DNA of 64,000 nucleotides, taken from positions 62,001-126,000 of the forward strand of contig CACDRY010000003.1 of the NCBI GenBank assembly GCA_902555275.1, read 5' to 3'. The notes beneath the pieces were generated by a model. It had not been told where the DNA came from and searched no databases. It saw only the letters and a program-made list of their open reading frames with translations. Shown here piece by piece: positions 43,536-52,613 of the stretch. The number at the start of each line of letters is the position of its first letter. The first letter of the stretch is position 1. The position numbers were made by a program, and so were the translations under genes. The DNA is from an uncultured Pelagibacteraceae bacterium. Lineage in GTDB: Bacteria > Pseudomonadota > Alphaproteobacteria > Pelagibacterales > Pelagibacteraceae.

Positions 43536-44702
43536 TTAGGCGCTTCTATATAATTTAGTCATAACAAACTCTTTATGACCAAGAGCTTCAGCACAAGTTA
43601 ATCTTCCATTAGCAACCTTTAAAGTTGATTTGATTAACTCATCTCCTGCTTGGCTCAAATTCATTTCTCTAGATAAAATTTTAGAAACGTCCACATCAAT
43701 ATGTTCACTCATAGTTTTTGCTGTAAGAGGATTTGCTGTCAATTTAATCACAGGTTCTATAGGGTTTCCTATAATATTCCCTTGTCCAGTTGGGAATAAG
43801 TGGATATTAAAACCACCTGCTGCTTGTAAAGTAACACATTCTGCAGCAGCTGAAGAAGTATCCATGAAGTACAATCCCGCACCTTTTGTTGGTTCTTCGG
43901 CTGGCTCTAAAACATCAATAAATTGACATCCTCCAATTTTCTGAAAATTACCAAATGCTTTTTCTTCAATAGTAGTTAATCCACCGGCAATATTTCCTGC
44001 AGTTGGTTGACTTTCAGACAAATCATCTGTTGCTTCTTTAAGAATGAAATCATTGTAATCATTCCATGTCTTTTTAAACTTTGCTTGAGCTTCAGGTGTC
44101 TTACCTCTTTTTTCACAAACTGTTTCAGCACCTGTAAGTTCTGAAGTTTCACCAAAACATAAGTGAACACCTAAAGGTTCCAATTTATCCATTAGATTTC
44201 CAACTGTTGGGTTTGATGCTAATCCTGATGTTGTATCAGACTCACCACATTTAACGGAAATCCATAAATCACTCATGGGACATTCCTCTCTTTGTTTTTC
44301 TGATGCCCACATTGAAAACTCTTGTGCTTTTTTTGAAACTTTTGCAATAGTATCTATATCTCCAACGCCTTCTATACTAAATCCTTCAACTGGTTTGCCT
44401 GTCGTTGAAATTGCATCAACAATCCTTTTTGTCCATTTAGGTTCAATACCTACAACTATAACAGCTGCAACATTAGGATTTTTTCCTGTACCAATCATTG
44501 TTCTAAAATGAAGTTCTAAATCTGCACCAAACTGGAGTCGCCCATAAGAGTGAGGTAAAGCTATTGTGCCTTTAATGTTATTTGCTACTGCTTCTGCACA
44601 TGCATTTGAAATATCGTCTACAGGAAGAATAATAACGTGATTACGTGTTCCAGCACGACCATTTTCTCTTTTATATCCTAAAAAGCTTTTTGGAATTTCC
44701 AT
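43536..44702 (-). CDS. suyB: (2R)-3-sulfolactate sulfo-lyase large subunit
   Basis: A 388-residue UxaA/altronate-dehydratase-family protein: [21 protein letters not shown] at the start, [35 protein letters not shown] (iron-site region) and a C-terminal [19 protein letters not shown]. It sits 3 bases after a separate SAF-domain small subunit, the suyA-suyB arrangement. The pair splits sulfolactate into pyruvate and sulfite. UxaA-type hexonate dehydratases are the alternative, but the sulfonate context favours SuyB. Confidence 0.88.
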   Translation of the reverse strand: MEIPKSFLGYKRENGRAGTRNHVIILPVDDISNACAEAVANNIKGTIALPHSYGRLQFGADLELHFRTMIGTGKNPNVAAVIVVGIEPKWTKRIVDAISTTGKPVEGFSIEGVGDIDTIAKVSKKAQEFSMWASEKQREECPMSDLWISVKCGESDTTSGLASNPTVGNLMDKLEPLGVHLCFGETSELTGAETVCEKRGKTPEAQAKFKKTWNDYNDFILKEATDDLSESQPTAGNIAGGLTTIEEKAFGNFQKIGGCQFIDVLEPAEEPTKGAGLYFMDTSSAAAECVTLQAAGGFNIHLFPTGQGNIIGNPIEPVIKLTANPLTAKTMSEHIDVDVSKILSREMNLSQAGDELIKSTLKVANGRLTCAEALGHKEFVMTKLYRSA

Positions 44703-44705
44703 TTA

Positions 44706-44993
44706 TTACCACTTTTTTGTTTTTACGTTATGAACATGAACATGTTCACCTTTTTTAATTTTTTTAACTACTTTCCCGATATCATGTCCATATTTTAAAA
44801 TAGTGTCACCCTCATTTAGATCTGCCATTGCAATCTTATGACCCAATGGTATTTCGTCTTTTGATTGTATTGAAACAGACTTATCGTTTTCCATTATCCA
44901 ACAATTACAATCTTGTTCTGGGGTTATTTTTTCTATAACAACTACGCCAACGTTGTCTTTTTCATCATGTATTATTATATCAGTATTAGACAT
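44706..44993 (-). CDS. suyA: (2R)-3-sulfolactate sulfo-lyase small subunit (SAF domain)
   Basis: A 95-residue SAF-domain protein: IPLGHKIAMADLNEGDTILKYG followed by KKGEHVHVHNVKTKKW, the typical SuyA/UxaA N-terminal domain ending. It precedes suyB in a leftward operon and is divergent from xsc, with an 89-base shared control region. Together with SuyB it releases sulfite for the Apr system. Confidence 0.88.
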   Translation of the reverse strand: MSNTDIIIHDEKDNVGVVVIEKITPEQDCNCWIMENDKSVSIQSKDEIPLGHKIAMADLNEGDTILKYGHDIGKVVKKIKKGEHVHVHNVKTKKW

Positions 44994-45082
44994 TGTGACG
45001 ATTTCTTCATTTGAAATTCGCTAAATCTTATATATTAATCGAGCACTTTGACAATTAAAAAAAGAATTAGAAAGGCTGAACT
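44994..45082. promoter_or_regulatory. Shared divergent promoter region of suyAB and xsc
   Basis: Leftward, TTGTCA (complement of 45049-45054) and TATAAG are separated by 16 bases. Rightward, TTGAAA (45011-45016) and TATTAA (45033-45038) are separated by 16 bases. The two promoters overlap, so one regulator could control both sulfonate branches. AAAGG about 8 bases before the xsc ATG is its ribosome binding site. Boxes were matched by eye. Confidence 0.5.
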
Positions 45083-46867
45083 ATGACTAAAATGACAACA
45101 GAAGAAGCATTTATAAAAGTTCTTCAAATGCATGGAATTGAACACTCGTTTGGAATAATAGGATCAGCTTTTATGGCAATATCTGATTTGTTTCCTAAGG
45201 CAGGAATTACTTTTTGGGATGTTGCTCATGAGACTAATGGTGGTTTAATCGCAGACGGATACACAAGAGCAACTGGAAAAATGTCAATGGTTATTGCTCA
45301 AAATGGGCCAGGAATAACTGGATTGGTTACACCAATTAAAACAGCTTACTGGAACCATACACCTTTATTATTAGTTACTCCTCAAGCGGCAAATAAAACT
45401 ATGGGTCAAGGTGGTTTTCAAGAAGTAGAACAGATGAATTTATTTAAAGATATGGTTTGCTATCAAGAAGAGGTGAGAGATCCCTCAAGAATGGCCGAGG
45501 TATTAAATAGAGTAATAGAAAAAGCATTTAGAGGATCAGCACCAGCACAAATAAATGTACCAAGAGATTTCTGGACACAAGTAATAGACATTGATTTACC
45601 GCCCATTGTCAGATTTGAAAGACAAGGTGGAGGGAAAGAAGCCATCGAGAAAGCTGCTAAACTTTTATCTGATGCAAAATTCCCAGTTATATTGTCTGGA
45701 GCGGGTGTAGTAATTGGTAATGCAATTGAAGAATGTAAAAAGTTAGCTGAGAAGTTAGATGCTCCAGTATGCAATGGATATCAACATAATGATAGTTTTC
45801 CAGGAAGTCATCCTTTAGCAGTCGGACCATTAGGATATAATGGATCTAAAGCTGGAATGGAATTAATTTCAAAAGCAGATGTAGTTTTGGCATTAGGAAC
45901 AAGATTAAATCCATTTTCAACTTTACCAGGATATGGAATTGATTATTGGCCAAAAGACGCAACTATAATTCAAGTCGACATGAATCCAGATAGAATTGGA
46001 CTCACAAAAAAAGTAACAGTTGGTATTTGTGGTGATGCTAAAATGGTTTCTCAACAGATTTTAGAAAAACTCTCACCAACAGCTGGAGATATTGGCAGAG
46101 ATGAGAGAAAAAACTTAATTCATCAAACAAAATCTGCATGGTTACAAACTCTTACCAGTTTAGACCATGAGGATGATGATCCAGGAACAGTTTGGAATAA
46201 AGAAGCTAGAGAAAGAGACTCAGATAGAATGTCTCCAAGACAAGCTTGGAGAGCAATACAAGCTGGAATGCCTGAAGATGTAATTATATCTAGTGATATT
46301 GGAAATAATTGTGCAATAGGTAATGCATACCCAACTTTTGAAAAACCAAGAAAATATCTAGCACCAGGTTTATTTGGTCCATGTGGTTATGGTTTTCCAT
46401 CAATACTTGGAGCAAAAATAGGATGTCCAGATACACCTGTAATTGGTTTTGCAGGTGACGGAGCATTTGGAATAAGTATGAACGAGATGAGTTCTTGTGC
46501 AAGAGAGGAATGGCCTGCAATAACTATGGTTATATTTAGAAACTATCAATGGGGAGCAGAGAAGAGAAATTCAATTCTATGGTTTGATGATAATTTTATT
46601 GGTACAGAACTAGATCCAGAATTAAGTTATGCAAAGGTTGCTAATGCTTGTGGTTTAAAGGGTGTTGCCGTCAAAACCATGGAAGAAACAACTAAAGCAA
46701 TTAAACAATCCTGTGAAGATCAAAAAAAAGGAATTACAACATTCATAGAAGTAATTTTAAATCAAGAATTAGGCGAACCATTTAGAAGAGATGCTATGAA
46801 GAAACCAGTAGAGGTAGCAGGAATTGAAAAAAGTGATATGAAGCCTCAAAAATCATTGGTTGGTTAA
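45083..46867 (+). CDS. xsc: Sulfoacetaldehyde acetyltransferase
   Basis: A 594-residue ThDP enzyme. The N-terminal part has MHGIEHSFGIIGSAFMAISD and WDVAHETNGGLIADGY (catalytic Glu region). The C-terminal ThDP motif is GFAGDGAFGISMNEMSSC, and the QWGAEKRNSILWFDDNF block is characteristic of Xsc. It converts sulfoacetaldehyde and phosphate to acetyl phosphate and sulfite. It links tpa (16404) with the Pta-like enzyme (2088), and delivers sulfite to AprBA. It is divergent from suyAB. Confidence 0.95.
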   Translation: MTKMTTEEAFIKVLQMHGIEHSFGIIGSAFMAISDLFPKAGITFWDVAHETNGGLIADGYTRATGKMSMVIAQNGPGITGLVTPIKTAYWNHTPLLLVTPQAANKTMGQGGFQEVEQMNLFKDMVCYQEEVRDPSRMAEVLNRVIEKAFRGSAPAQINVPRDFWTQVIDIDLPPIVRFERQGGGKEAIEKAAKLLSDAKFPVILSGAGVVIGNAIEECKKLAEKLDAPVCNGYQHNDSFPGSHPLAVGPLGYNGSKAGMELISKADVVLALGTRLNPFSTLPGYGIDYWPKDATIIQVDMNPDRIGLTKKVTVGICGDAKMVSQQILEKLSPTAGDIGRDERKNLIHQTKSAWLQTLTSLDHEDDDPGTVWNKEARERDSDRMSPRQAWRAIQAGMPEDVIISSDIGNNCAIGNAYPTFEKPRKYLAPGLFGPCGYGFPSILGAKIGCPDTPVIGFAGDGAFGISMNEMSSCAREEWPAITMVIFRNYQWGAEKRNSILWFDDNFIGTELDPELSYAKVANACGLKGVAVKTMEETTKAIKQSCEDQKKGITTFIEVILNQELGEPFRRDAMKKPVEVAGIEKSDMKPQKSLVG

Positions 46868-46904
46868 ATAAATATATGTATGATTTTTATTCTTACTGTA
46901 GTTT

Positions 46905-47906
46905 ATGGATGTTAAATTAGAAAAGTGGTTCAGACCTAAAATTGACAAAGAAGTCTTAAAAGAACTAACAAAAAAATCAGATATCAAAGGATTAATACAT
47001 GTAAGTATTTATTTTAGCTTACTGAGCATTGTTGGTTATTTAGCATATTTAACTTGGAGTACCTGGTGGTCAGTTTTATGGTTTTACATTTATGGAAATA
47101 TCTTTTGTTTTTGTAATCCAATTTGGCATGAAACAGGTCACAAAACCGCGTTCAGGACTAAATTTCTAAATGAAATATTTTACTATATTTCATGTTTCAT
47201 GGCATACTTTGAGCCTACAAGATGGAGATTTACCCACTTTGTTCATCATGGAAACACTTATTCAACAAAAGACCCTTATGATCATGAAATAGAATATGAC
47301 AATAATTTAAAAGATACTCCTAAAAAACTAATAATGAATTTAATTCCTTTTGGTGAATTATTATTTTTTAAAAAAAGTATTGCTTTTGAAGTTATAAAAC
47401 ATGCTTTTGGCATACAAACTAAAGTTATGATTGATAGTATTCCACAAAATGCAAGATCAAGAGCTATCTTGATCTCAAGAATTTATGTTGGTATTTGGTT
47501 ATCTATAATTATCTGGTCCTTATTAATATCTTCATGGCTACCTGCGTTATATCTTTTATTGCCTCATTATTATGGGAAAGGATTACATAAATTTGTTGCA
47601 TTTACCCAACACGCAGGTTTAGCTAGAGACGTAAAAGATCACAGATTGTCAGCAAGAGATATGAAATTGAACCCAATACTAAGCTTTCTTTATTGGAAAA
47701 TGGAGTATCATTGTGTACATCATATGTTTCCAACTGTTCCTGCTTATAATTTAGAAAAATTGCATCATCATTTAAAAGATCAGTTACCCGAAATTAAAGA
47801 TGGATTATTTGAAACCTATAAAGAAATAATTCCAGCTCTTAAAAAACAAAGAAAAGAACCAAACTATCATTTAGATATTTCCTTACCAGAGCAACAAGCT
47901 TCTTGA
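46905..47906 (+). CDS. Fatty-acid-desaturase-superfamily di-iron membrane enzyme
   Basis: A 333-residue membrane protein with the three histidine clusters of the superfamily: HETGH (75-79), HFVHH (111-115) and HCVHH (about 268-272). It has two pairs of membrane helices. Such enzymes desaturate, hydroxylate or ketolate hydrophobic or small amine substrates with O2. It is downstream of xsc in the same direction (37 bases) and coupled to a small membrane protein. A link to sulfonate metabolism is possible but only positional. Confidence 0.82.
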   Translation: MDVKLEKWFRPKIDKEVLKELTKKSDIKGLIHVSIYFSLLSIVGYLAYLTWSTWWSVLWFYIYGNIFCFCNPIWHETGHKTAFRTKFLNEIFYYISCFMAYFEPTRWRFTHFVHHGNTYSTKDPYDHEIEYDNNLKDTPKKLIMNLIPFGELLFFKKSIAFEVIKHAFGIQTKVMIDSIPQNARSRAILISRIYVGIWLSIIIWSLLISSWLPALYLLLPHYYGKGLHKFVAFTQHAGLARDVKDHRLSARDMKLNPILSFLYWKMEYHCVHHMFPTVPAYNLEKLHHHLKDQLPEIKDGLFETYKEIIPALKKQRKEPNYHLDISLPEQQAS

Positions 47907-48106
47907 TGTATAAAAATTATAAATTGTTGTTATTTTTGGGAGCAGCAATAATTTTTCTTTATTTTAGTGTTGGAAAATATGAGGAATTTAGTCTTCAAAA
48001 ATCTATATCAGCTTGTGTTATAGCCAAAGGTAAAATACTAAAAGAAATAGCACCACAAGAAGCAAGAATTATTTGTGAAAAAGAAATTAGAGAGCAATTA
48101 GAATAA
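47906..48106 (+). CDS. Small membrane-anchored hypothetical protein (66 aa)
   Basis: The ATG at 47906 overlaps the desaturase stop (TGATG); an in-frame TTG one codon earlier is less likely. An N-terminal helix (LLLFLGAAIIFLYFSVG) is followed by a soluble tail with two cysteines (SACVIAKGK, ARIICEKEI). It is not recognised. Coupling suggests it partners the desaturase-like enzyme, for example as an anchor or electron-donor docking factor. Confidence 0.65.
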   Translation: MYKNYKLLLFLGAAIIFLYFSVGKYEEFSLQKSISACVIAKGKILKEIAPQEARIICEKEIREQLE

Positions 48107-49372
48107 TCAAAGAAGACTTGGTAGCCAAGTTGAAAGAATTGGAAATAATATCATTAATATTCCATAAATAATTCCAACAATTGTAAACAATGGCACCTCT
48201 TTAAATGCGTTAGCTGGATTTTCTTTTATAACACCAGCAGCAGTATATATTCCCACACAAACTGGTGGGGTAATCATTCCTATTCCAGCAAAAGCAACAA
48301 ACACAACATATAAATGAAGTAGACTTTGATCAAAAGATAATGTTAAAGCTGCAAAAATTGGAACTGTTAAATAAAATACTGGAACTATTTCTATAAATGT
48401 TCCTAAAATTAAACATATTGTTCCTAACATTATCCAAAATAAATTTACACTTACTCCCATATCTGTAAAATAAGTTATAATTTTTTGAGGGGCTTGAGTA
48501 TAAGTAAGCACAACACTTAAAAAAGTTGCAGTCGCAATAATTGAAAATATCACTGCAGTAATTATTGCTGTATCTTTTAAACAACTTAGCAAATATGAAA
48601 ATGTCAATTCTCTGTATATTAAAAATCCTATCGCAACAGCATAAACCCCAGCTATAGCAGCAGACTCAGATGGCGTTAAAAAACCTGCATAAATACCACC
48701 TAAAATTATAATTGGGGTTATTAAAGCTGGAAGTGCCGCAACAAATGAACTTAATCTTTCTTTAAGGGTTGCCTTTCTGTCGGCTCTTATATGTCTACAT
48801 TTAAATAAAACTAATAGTACCATTAAAATTAAAAGTATTACTCCTGGTATGACACCAGCTGCAAATGTTTTAGAGACAGGGACATAGGTAAGTGCACTAA
48901 ATAAAATAGCAGCGTTTGATGGAGGAATTAAAGCTTCAAGTAAAGCAGCTGATGCAGCTAAAACAACTACAAACGGAGTAGGGTAGCCCTGCTCAATCAT
49001 TTTTGGCATCATGATTGTTCCTACTGCTGTAATTGCAGCTAATATAGATCCACAGAATGCTGCAAAGAATCCCATCGCAATAACCATTGCAACACCCAAA
49101 CCTCCTGGCCAATGTCCAACTAAAGTTGTTGCAAATTTTACAAGTCTAAGTGCTGCTCCACCTTTAAGCATCGCCATTCCACTAAAAATAAACAATGGTA
49201 CAGCTATAAGTACATGTTTTGTTAAAGCACCAAAAGATACTTGAATCAAAACAGACCAAGGAAGATTTAGTCCTCCAATAGCAGCTATAGAACTACCTAA
49301 ACCGAATACTAAAAAAATTGGAACAGAAATTATTAAAGCTACTAAAGATAATATAGATGCTAAAGCAAACAT
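48107..49372 (-). CDS. dctM: TRAP transporter large membrane subunit (DctM family), second system
   Basis: A 421-residue DctM protein: LVKFATTLVGHWPGGLGVAMV, GSILAAITAVGTIMMPKM, ALLEALIPPSNAAILFSALT and AGIGMITPPVCVGIYTAAG. It is the last gene of a leftward P-Q-M operon (dctP 49892, dctQ 49373), with its ATG directly after the dctQ stop. Its position next to xsc and suyAB makes a sulfonate ligand plausible. HpsKLM and IseKLM are known TRAP systems for sulfonates, but specificity lies in the receptor and cannot be read here. Confidence 0.92.
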   Translation of the reverse strand: MFALASILSLVALIISVPIFLVFGLGSSIAAIGGLNLPWSVLIQVSFGALTKHVLIAVPLFIFSGMAMLKGGAALRLVKFATTLVGHWPGGLGVAMVIAMGFFAAFCGSILAAITAVGTIMMPKMIEQGYPTPFVVVLAASAALLEALIPPSNAAILFSALTYVPVSKTFAAGVIPGVILLILMVLLVLFKCRHIRADRKATLKERLSSFVAALPALITPIIILGGIYAGFLTPSESAAIAGVYAVAIGFLIYRELTFSYLLSCLKDTAIITAVIFSIIATATFLSVVLTYTQAPQKIITYFTDMGVSVNLFWIMLGTICLILGTFIEIVPVFYLTVPIFAALTLSFDQSLLHLYVVFVAFAGIGMITPPVCVGIYTAAGVIKENPANAFKEVPLFTIVGIIYGILMILFPILSTWLPSLL

Positions 49373-49864
49373 TTAATTTCTTATTAAATTTATAATGTTA
49401 TTGAGTAATAACTCTAATGAGGTAAGAGCTAAAATTAAAAAACCAACAGGGAATGCTAAAAACATCCACCATATAGGAATACTAATTTCAATTTCCATGA
49501 CTTGACCTAAATTGAAATACATTATTGTTGCATCAAGTCCTGCCTTAAAGAAAACACATGCTGATAAAAGGGCAACTATATTTACAATTAAAAACAAAAT
49601 TTCTTTATTTTTTTTTGAAAGCATAGGAGTTAAAAAATCAACTTTAATATGTTGTCCCTTTTTTAAGAGTGGTCCTAATAATGGAAATACTAACCAACTA
49701 ACTAAAACAGGTGGTAGTTCTATAAACCAAGCAAATCCAGTTCCAGTTATAAATCTTGTAGCTGCACTCAAAAATAAGGCAGCAACCATAATAAAAATAA
49801 TGAACATTGCGAGAGCTAACGAAGCCGAAGCTAAAAAATTATTAACTGCTCGCAACGCTTTCAT
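49373..49864 (-). CDS. dctQ: TRAP transporter small membrane subunit (DctQ family), second system
   Basis: A 163-residue four-helix protein with the DctQ pattern: ALFLSAATRFITGTGFAWFIELP and LKKGQHIKVDFLTPML, the conserved G-x-H-I-x-x-D loop. It joins directly to dctM and follows dctP by 27 bases. Confidence 0.9.
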   Translation of the reverse strand: MKALRAVNNFLASASLALAMFIIFIMVAALFLSAATRFITGTGFAWFIELPPVLVSWLVFPLLGPLLKKGQHIKVDFLTPMLSKKNKEILFLIVNIVALLSACVFFKAGLDATIMYFNLGQVMEIEISIPIWWMFLAFPVGFLILALTSLELLLNNIINLIRN

Positions 49865-49891
49865 TTTATTAGATTAAGCAAATAACTTATT

Positions 49892-50908
49892 CTAATTACT
49901 TTTTGCGTACTCTTGCGCTGCTTTTAATGCATCAGAGTCTATCATTTTAGCCATTGCCGGCATAACCTTATCCTTCATAAGCTTATCAAATTTTGCTTTC
50001 TCGGCTCCTGAAAGAGTAGTTACGACACCACCTCTGTCTTGAAATTCCTTAAGAACATTTTCACCATGATCCATAATTCTATCTGTTGAAAGTGTTCCAA
50101 CTTCTTTACCAACGTCCATAATTATTTTTTGTAAGTCTGCTGGCAAACTATTAAACCAAGTAGAGTTAGCCATAATATATGCGTCAGCATAATATTGGTA
50201 TGGCTTTTGAGCATATTTTAAAAATTCCCACCAGCTATAAGCTTTAATACTTCCTGGAGGGCTATTTATTGTATCAATCATTCCAGATTGTAAAGCGTTG
50301 TATACTTCACCTGTTTTTAAAGATACACGATTTGCTCCTAGAGCATCCCACATAGGCTCTTCACTTTTAAGTAATCTTCTCGCTTTTAAACCTTTCATAG
50401 CATCAATACCAGTTAACTCTCTAGCACTTGAAATTGACATCACCGGTCCAACTGGATTGTACATTACTAAAGTTGAATTAGTTTTTTTTGTTAATTCTCC
50501 CCAAATTTCTTTTCCTTTCGATGAATTTTGGAAAAAACCTCTTTGTTGTTCCCAAGAATTAAATAGACCTGGAAAAGATGCTACATTAAAGTTTTTATTT
50601 ATTGGTGGAAAACTTACTACGCCAACAATTCCTCCTAACTCAACTGCACCTGAAGTTACAGCTCCCATGACTTCTCTAATCCCAAAAAGTTGCTTTGAAG
50701 GATAAACTTCAATTTTTAATTTTCCATTTGCTCTTTTATTAACCTCATCAGCAAAAATTTGAGCGTGTTTTGCACTATGGTGCTTAGGACTCCAATGAAC
50801 TGAAAGTCTACCCACTATTTCTGCAAATGCTGCTGTTGAAGATACTAAAAATGAAATTACTAAAACAAAACTCATAAAAGTTTTGCTAATCGATTTAAAT
50901 TTAATCAT
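49892..50908 (-). CDS. dctP: TRAP transporter substrate-binding protein (DctP family), second system
   Basis: A 338-residue receptor. The signal peptide is at about 1-29 (STAAFA). The ligand-Arg region reads GLKARRLLKSEEPMWDALGANRV, and AQIFADEVNKRANGKLKIEVYPS is the usual first block. The ligand-site sequence differs clearly from the other two receptors in the window, so the substrates differ. AGAGAGG precedes the ATG, and TTGTCA with TATTAA (16-base spacer) forms a candidate promoter about 40 bases upstream. Confidence 0.9.
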   Translation of the reverse strand: MIKFKSISKTFMSFVLVISFLVSSTAAFAEIVGRLSVHWSPKHHSAKHAQIFADEVNKRANGKLKIEVYPSKQLFGIREVMGAVTSGAVELGGIVGVVSFPPINKNFNVASFPGLFNSWEQQRGFFQNSSKGKEIWGELTKKTNSTLVMYNPVGPVMSISSARELTGIDAMKGLKARRLLKSEEPMWDALGANRVSLKTGEVYNALQSGMIDTINSPPGSIKAYSWWEFLKYAQKPYQYYADAYIMANSTWFNSLPADLQKIIMDVGKEVGTLSTDRIMDHGENVLKEFQDRGGVVTTLSGAEKAKFDKLMKDKVMPAMAKMIDSDALKAAQEYAKSN

Positions 50909-51036
50909 TTTTTTCCTCTCTCTATATTTTTAATAATAGCAGTTTATTATTTGACAAAGATAAGACAATCTAAAATTATTCTATTATCAATTGAATAAGT
51001 AATATTATTGGATTAAGTTAGAGTTAAAAAAATTCT

Positions 51037-51219
51037 ATGAATCCAACAGATATATTATTAAGCATTGCAATAGTGGGAATATACACTCTCATTTACGTAT
51101 ATTTAAAATCAAAACATAATGATAACAAAATAATTATCAAATTGTTTATTGTAGGCTTTGTGTATGCAACAATAATTACTGGTATACTTTATTACTTAAT
51201 AAAGTTTATAGCCTCATAA
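51037..51219 (+). CDS. Small two-helix membrane protein (60 aa)
   Basis: A 60-residue hypothetical with two membrane helices (ILLSIAIVGIYTLIYVYL and LFIVGFVYATIITGILYYL) joined by a basic loop. No family is recognised. It is 6 bases before the glutathione S-transferase gene and probably shares its transcript. TTGACA at 50952-50957 may be part of its promoter. Confidence 0.6.
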   Translation: MNPTDILLSIAIVGIYTLIYVYLKSKHNDNKIIIKLFIVGFVYATIITGILYYLIKFIAS

Positions 51220-51225
51220 ATTTAA

Positions 51226-51912
51226 GTGACATATAAATTAGAATTAATATATTTTAAAATGAGAGCTTTAGCGGAAGCTCCTCGTTTACTATTTCATTAC
51301 ACAAATATTAAATATGAGGATCTAATGTCGTGGGATTACTATGATAAAGAGTGGTCAGAGGTTAAACCTAATATTCCTTTTAAACAATTACCCATGTTAA
51401 TTATAGATAAGAAATATGAAATTTGTCAAAGTATGGCAATAATGACATTTATTGAAAATTTAGCAGGTATCAACATTACTGATCCAATATTAAACGCTAA
51501 AGCAAATGCTATTATGCAGAGCGCACAGGAACTTTTTATGCCACTTAACCCAACAGTAAATTTTGCAACAGGAGAGAAATTTATTAAGAAAAAAAATGAC
51601 ATGATGCCATTTTTATTATCAAGATTTGAAGATCTTGAAAAAGTCTTAAAGGGTAATGACAAAAAATTTTTTATCTTTGATGAACCAAGAGCATGTGATT
51701 TTGTTACGTTTCATCATTTAGATTTATCTAAAATGCTTGATCCATCAATTATAAAAAAATTTCCTAGATTAGAAAAATTTTTAGAAGACATGATATCTAT
51801 AGAAAGTATAAAATCTTATTTAGACAATCGTCCTAAATTAATCGATGTAAGTATCGAACCAAAATTAGTTATTGATGGAATTCCACACCCAACAGGAGTT
51901 AAAAAAACTTAA
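51226..51912 (+). CDS. Glutathione S-transferase-like protein
   Basis: A 228-residue GST. The N-terminal thioredoxin-fold domain has LIYFKMRALAEAPRLLFHYT (active-site Tyr early in the chain) and FKQLPMLIIDKKYEICQSMAI, the cis-Pro and Ser-binding block for glutathione. A helical C-terminal domain follows. It resembles sigma/mu-type GSTs. The start is GTG at 51226. The substrate is unknown. Confidence 0.82.
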   Translation: MTYKLELIYFKMRALAEAPRLLFHYTNIKYEDLMSWDYYDKEWSEVKPNIPFKQLPMLIIDKKYEICQSMAIMTFIENLAGINITDPILNAKANAIMQSAQELFMPLNPTVNFATGEKFIKKKNDMMPFLLSRFEDLEKVLKGNDKKFFIFDEPRACDFVTFHHLDLSKMLDPSIIKKFPRLEKFLEDMISIESIKSYLDNRPKLIDVSIEPKLVIDGIPHPTGVKKT

Positions 51913-51969
51913 TTTTTTAATAGTTGATTGCGTTATATAAAATTTCTATTATAACTTTCATGAATTTAT

Positions 51970-52046
51970 GGCGGGGTAGCTCAGTTGGTTAGAGCGCGGG
52001 ACTCATAAGCCCGAGGTCAGTGGTTCGATCCCACTTCCCGCTACCA
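51970..52046 (+). tRNA. tRNA with CAT anticodon, probably elongator tRNA-Met
   Basis: A 77-base cloverleaf with acceptor GGCGGGG/TCCCGCT, D-stem GCTC/GAGC, anticodon loop CTCATAA, T-loop TTCGATC and encoded CCA. G1-T72 and G7-T66 are wobbles. The base of the anticodon loop has A31 opposite G39, a mismatch. The acceptor and general form resemble alphaproteobacterial tRNA-Met. A tRNA-Ile2 (CAT read as lysidine-modified) is the alternative; initiator tRNA is unlikely. Confidence 0.92.
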
Positions 52047-52048
52047 AA

Positions 52049-52576
52049 CTAATGACCAGGAAATTCCATTAAATTTTCAACTTTATATCCTTTTTTTTTG
52101 AGATTATCACAACCACCTAGGTCAAAAAGATTTATAACAAATATAAATGCTGCAACATGTCCTTTAGAAATTTCTATAAGTTTGGCTGCAGCATCTGCAG
52201 TTCCACCTGTTGCAATCAAATCATCTATTATTAGAACTGAGTCATTTTCTGAAATTGAGTCTTTATGAACTTCTATTGTTGCTGTTCCATACTCTAGTGC
52301 AAAATCAACTGAATATACATCAGCAGGAAGTTTGTTTTTTTTTCTTAGCATAATAAAAGGTTTTTTTAAGATGTAAGAAACAGCAGATGCAAATACAAAA
52401 CCACGTGATTCAATTGCAGCTATTTTATCTAGCTTAAATTTTTTGGATCTCTCAACGATTTGATTAATTGTTTCCTCAAAAGCAGTTTCATTCTTTATTA
52501 AAGTAGTTATATCTCTAAATAAAATACCCTTTTTAGGATAATCTTTAATTGAGCGAATATAATCTTTTAAATCCAT
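52049..52576 (-). CDS. apt: Adenine phosphoribosyltransferase
   Basis: A 175-residue enzyme. DYPKKGILFRDITTLI is the N-terminal Apt pattern, ESRGFVFASAVSYIL the adenine region, and VLIIDDLIATGGTADAA the PRPP-binding loop. It makes AMP from adenine. It is divergent from mtnP (37 bases between starts), which releases adenine from methylthioadenosine, so the two genes act in sequence. Its stop lies 3 bases from the tRNA end. Confidence 0.95.
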   Translation of the reverse strand: MDLKDYIRSIKDYPKKGILFRDITTLIKNETAFEETINQIVERSKKFKLDKIAAIESRGFVFASAVSYILKKPFIMLRKKNKLPADVYSVDFALEYGTATIEVHKDSISENDSVLIIDDLIATGGTADAAAKLIEISKGHVAAFIFVINLFDLGGCDNLKKKGYKVENLMEFPGH

Positions 52577-52613
52577 AATAGTTATTTATAAATACAATAT
52601 AATTACTTTTTAT

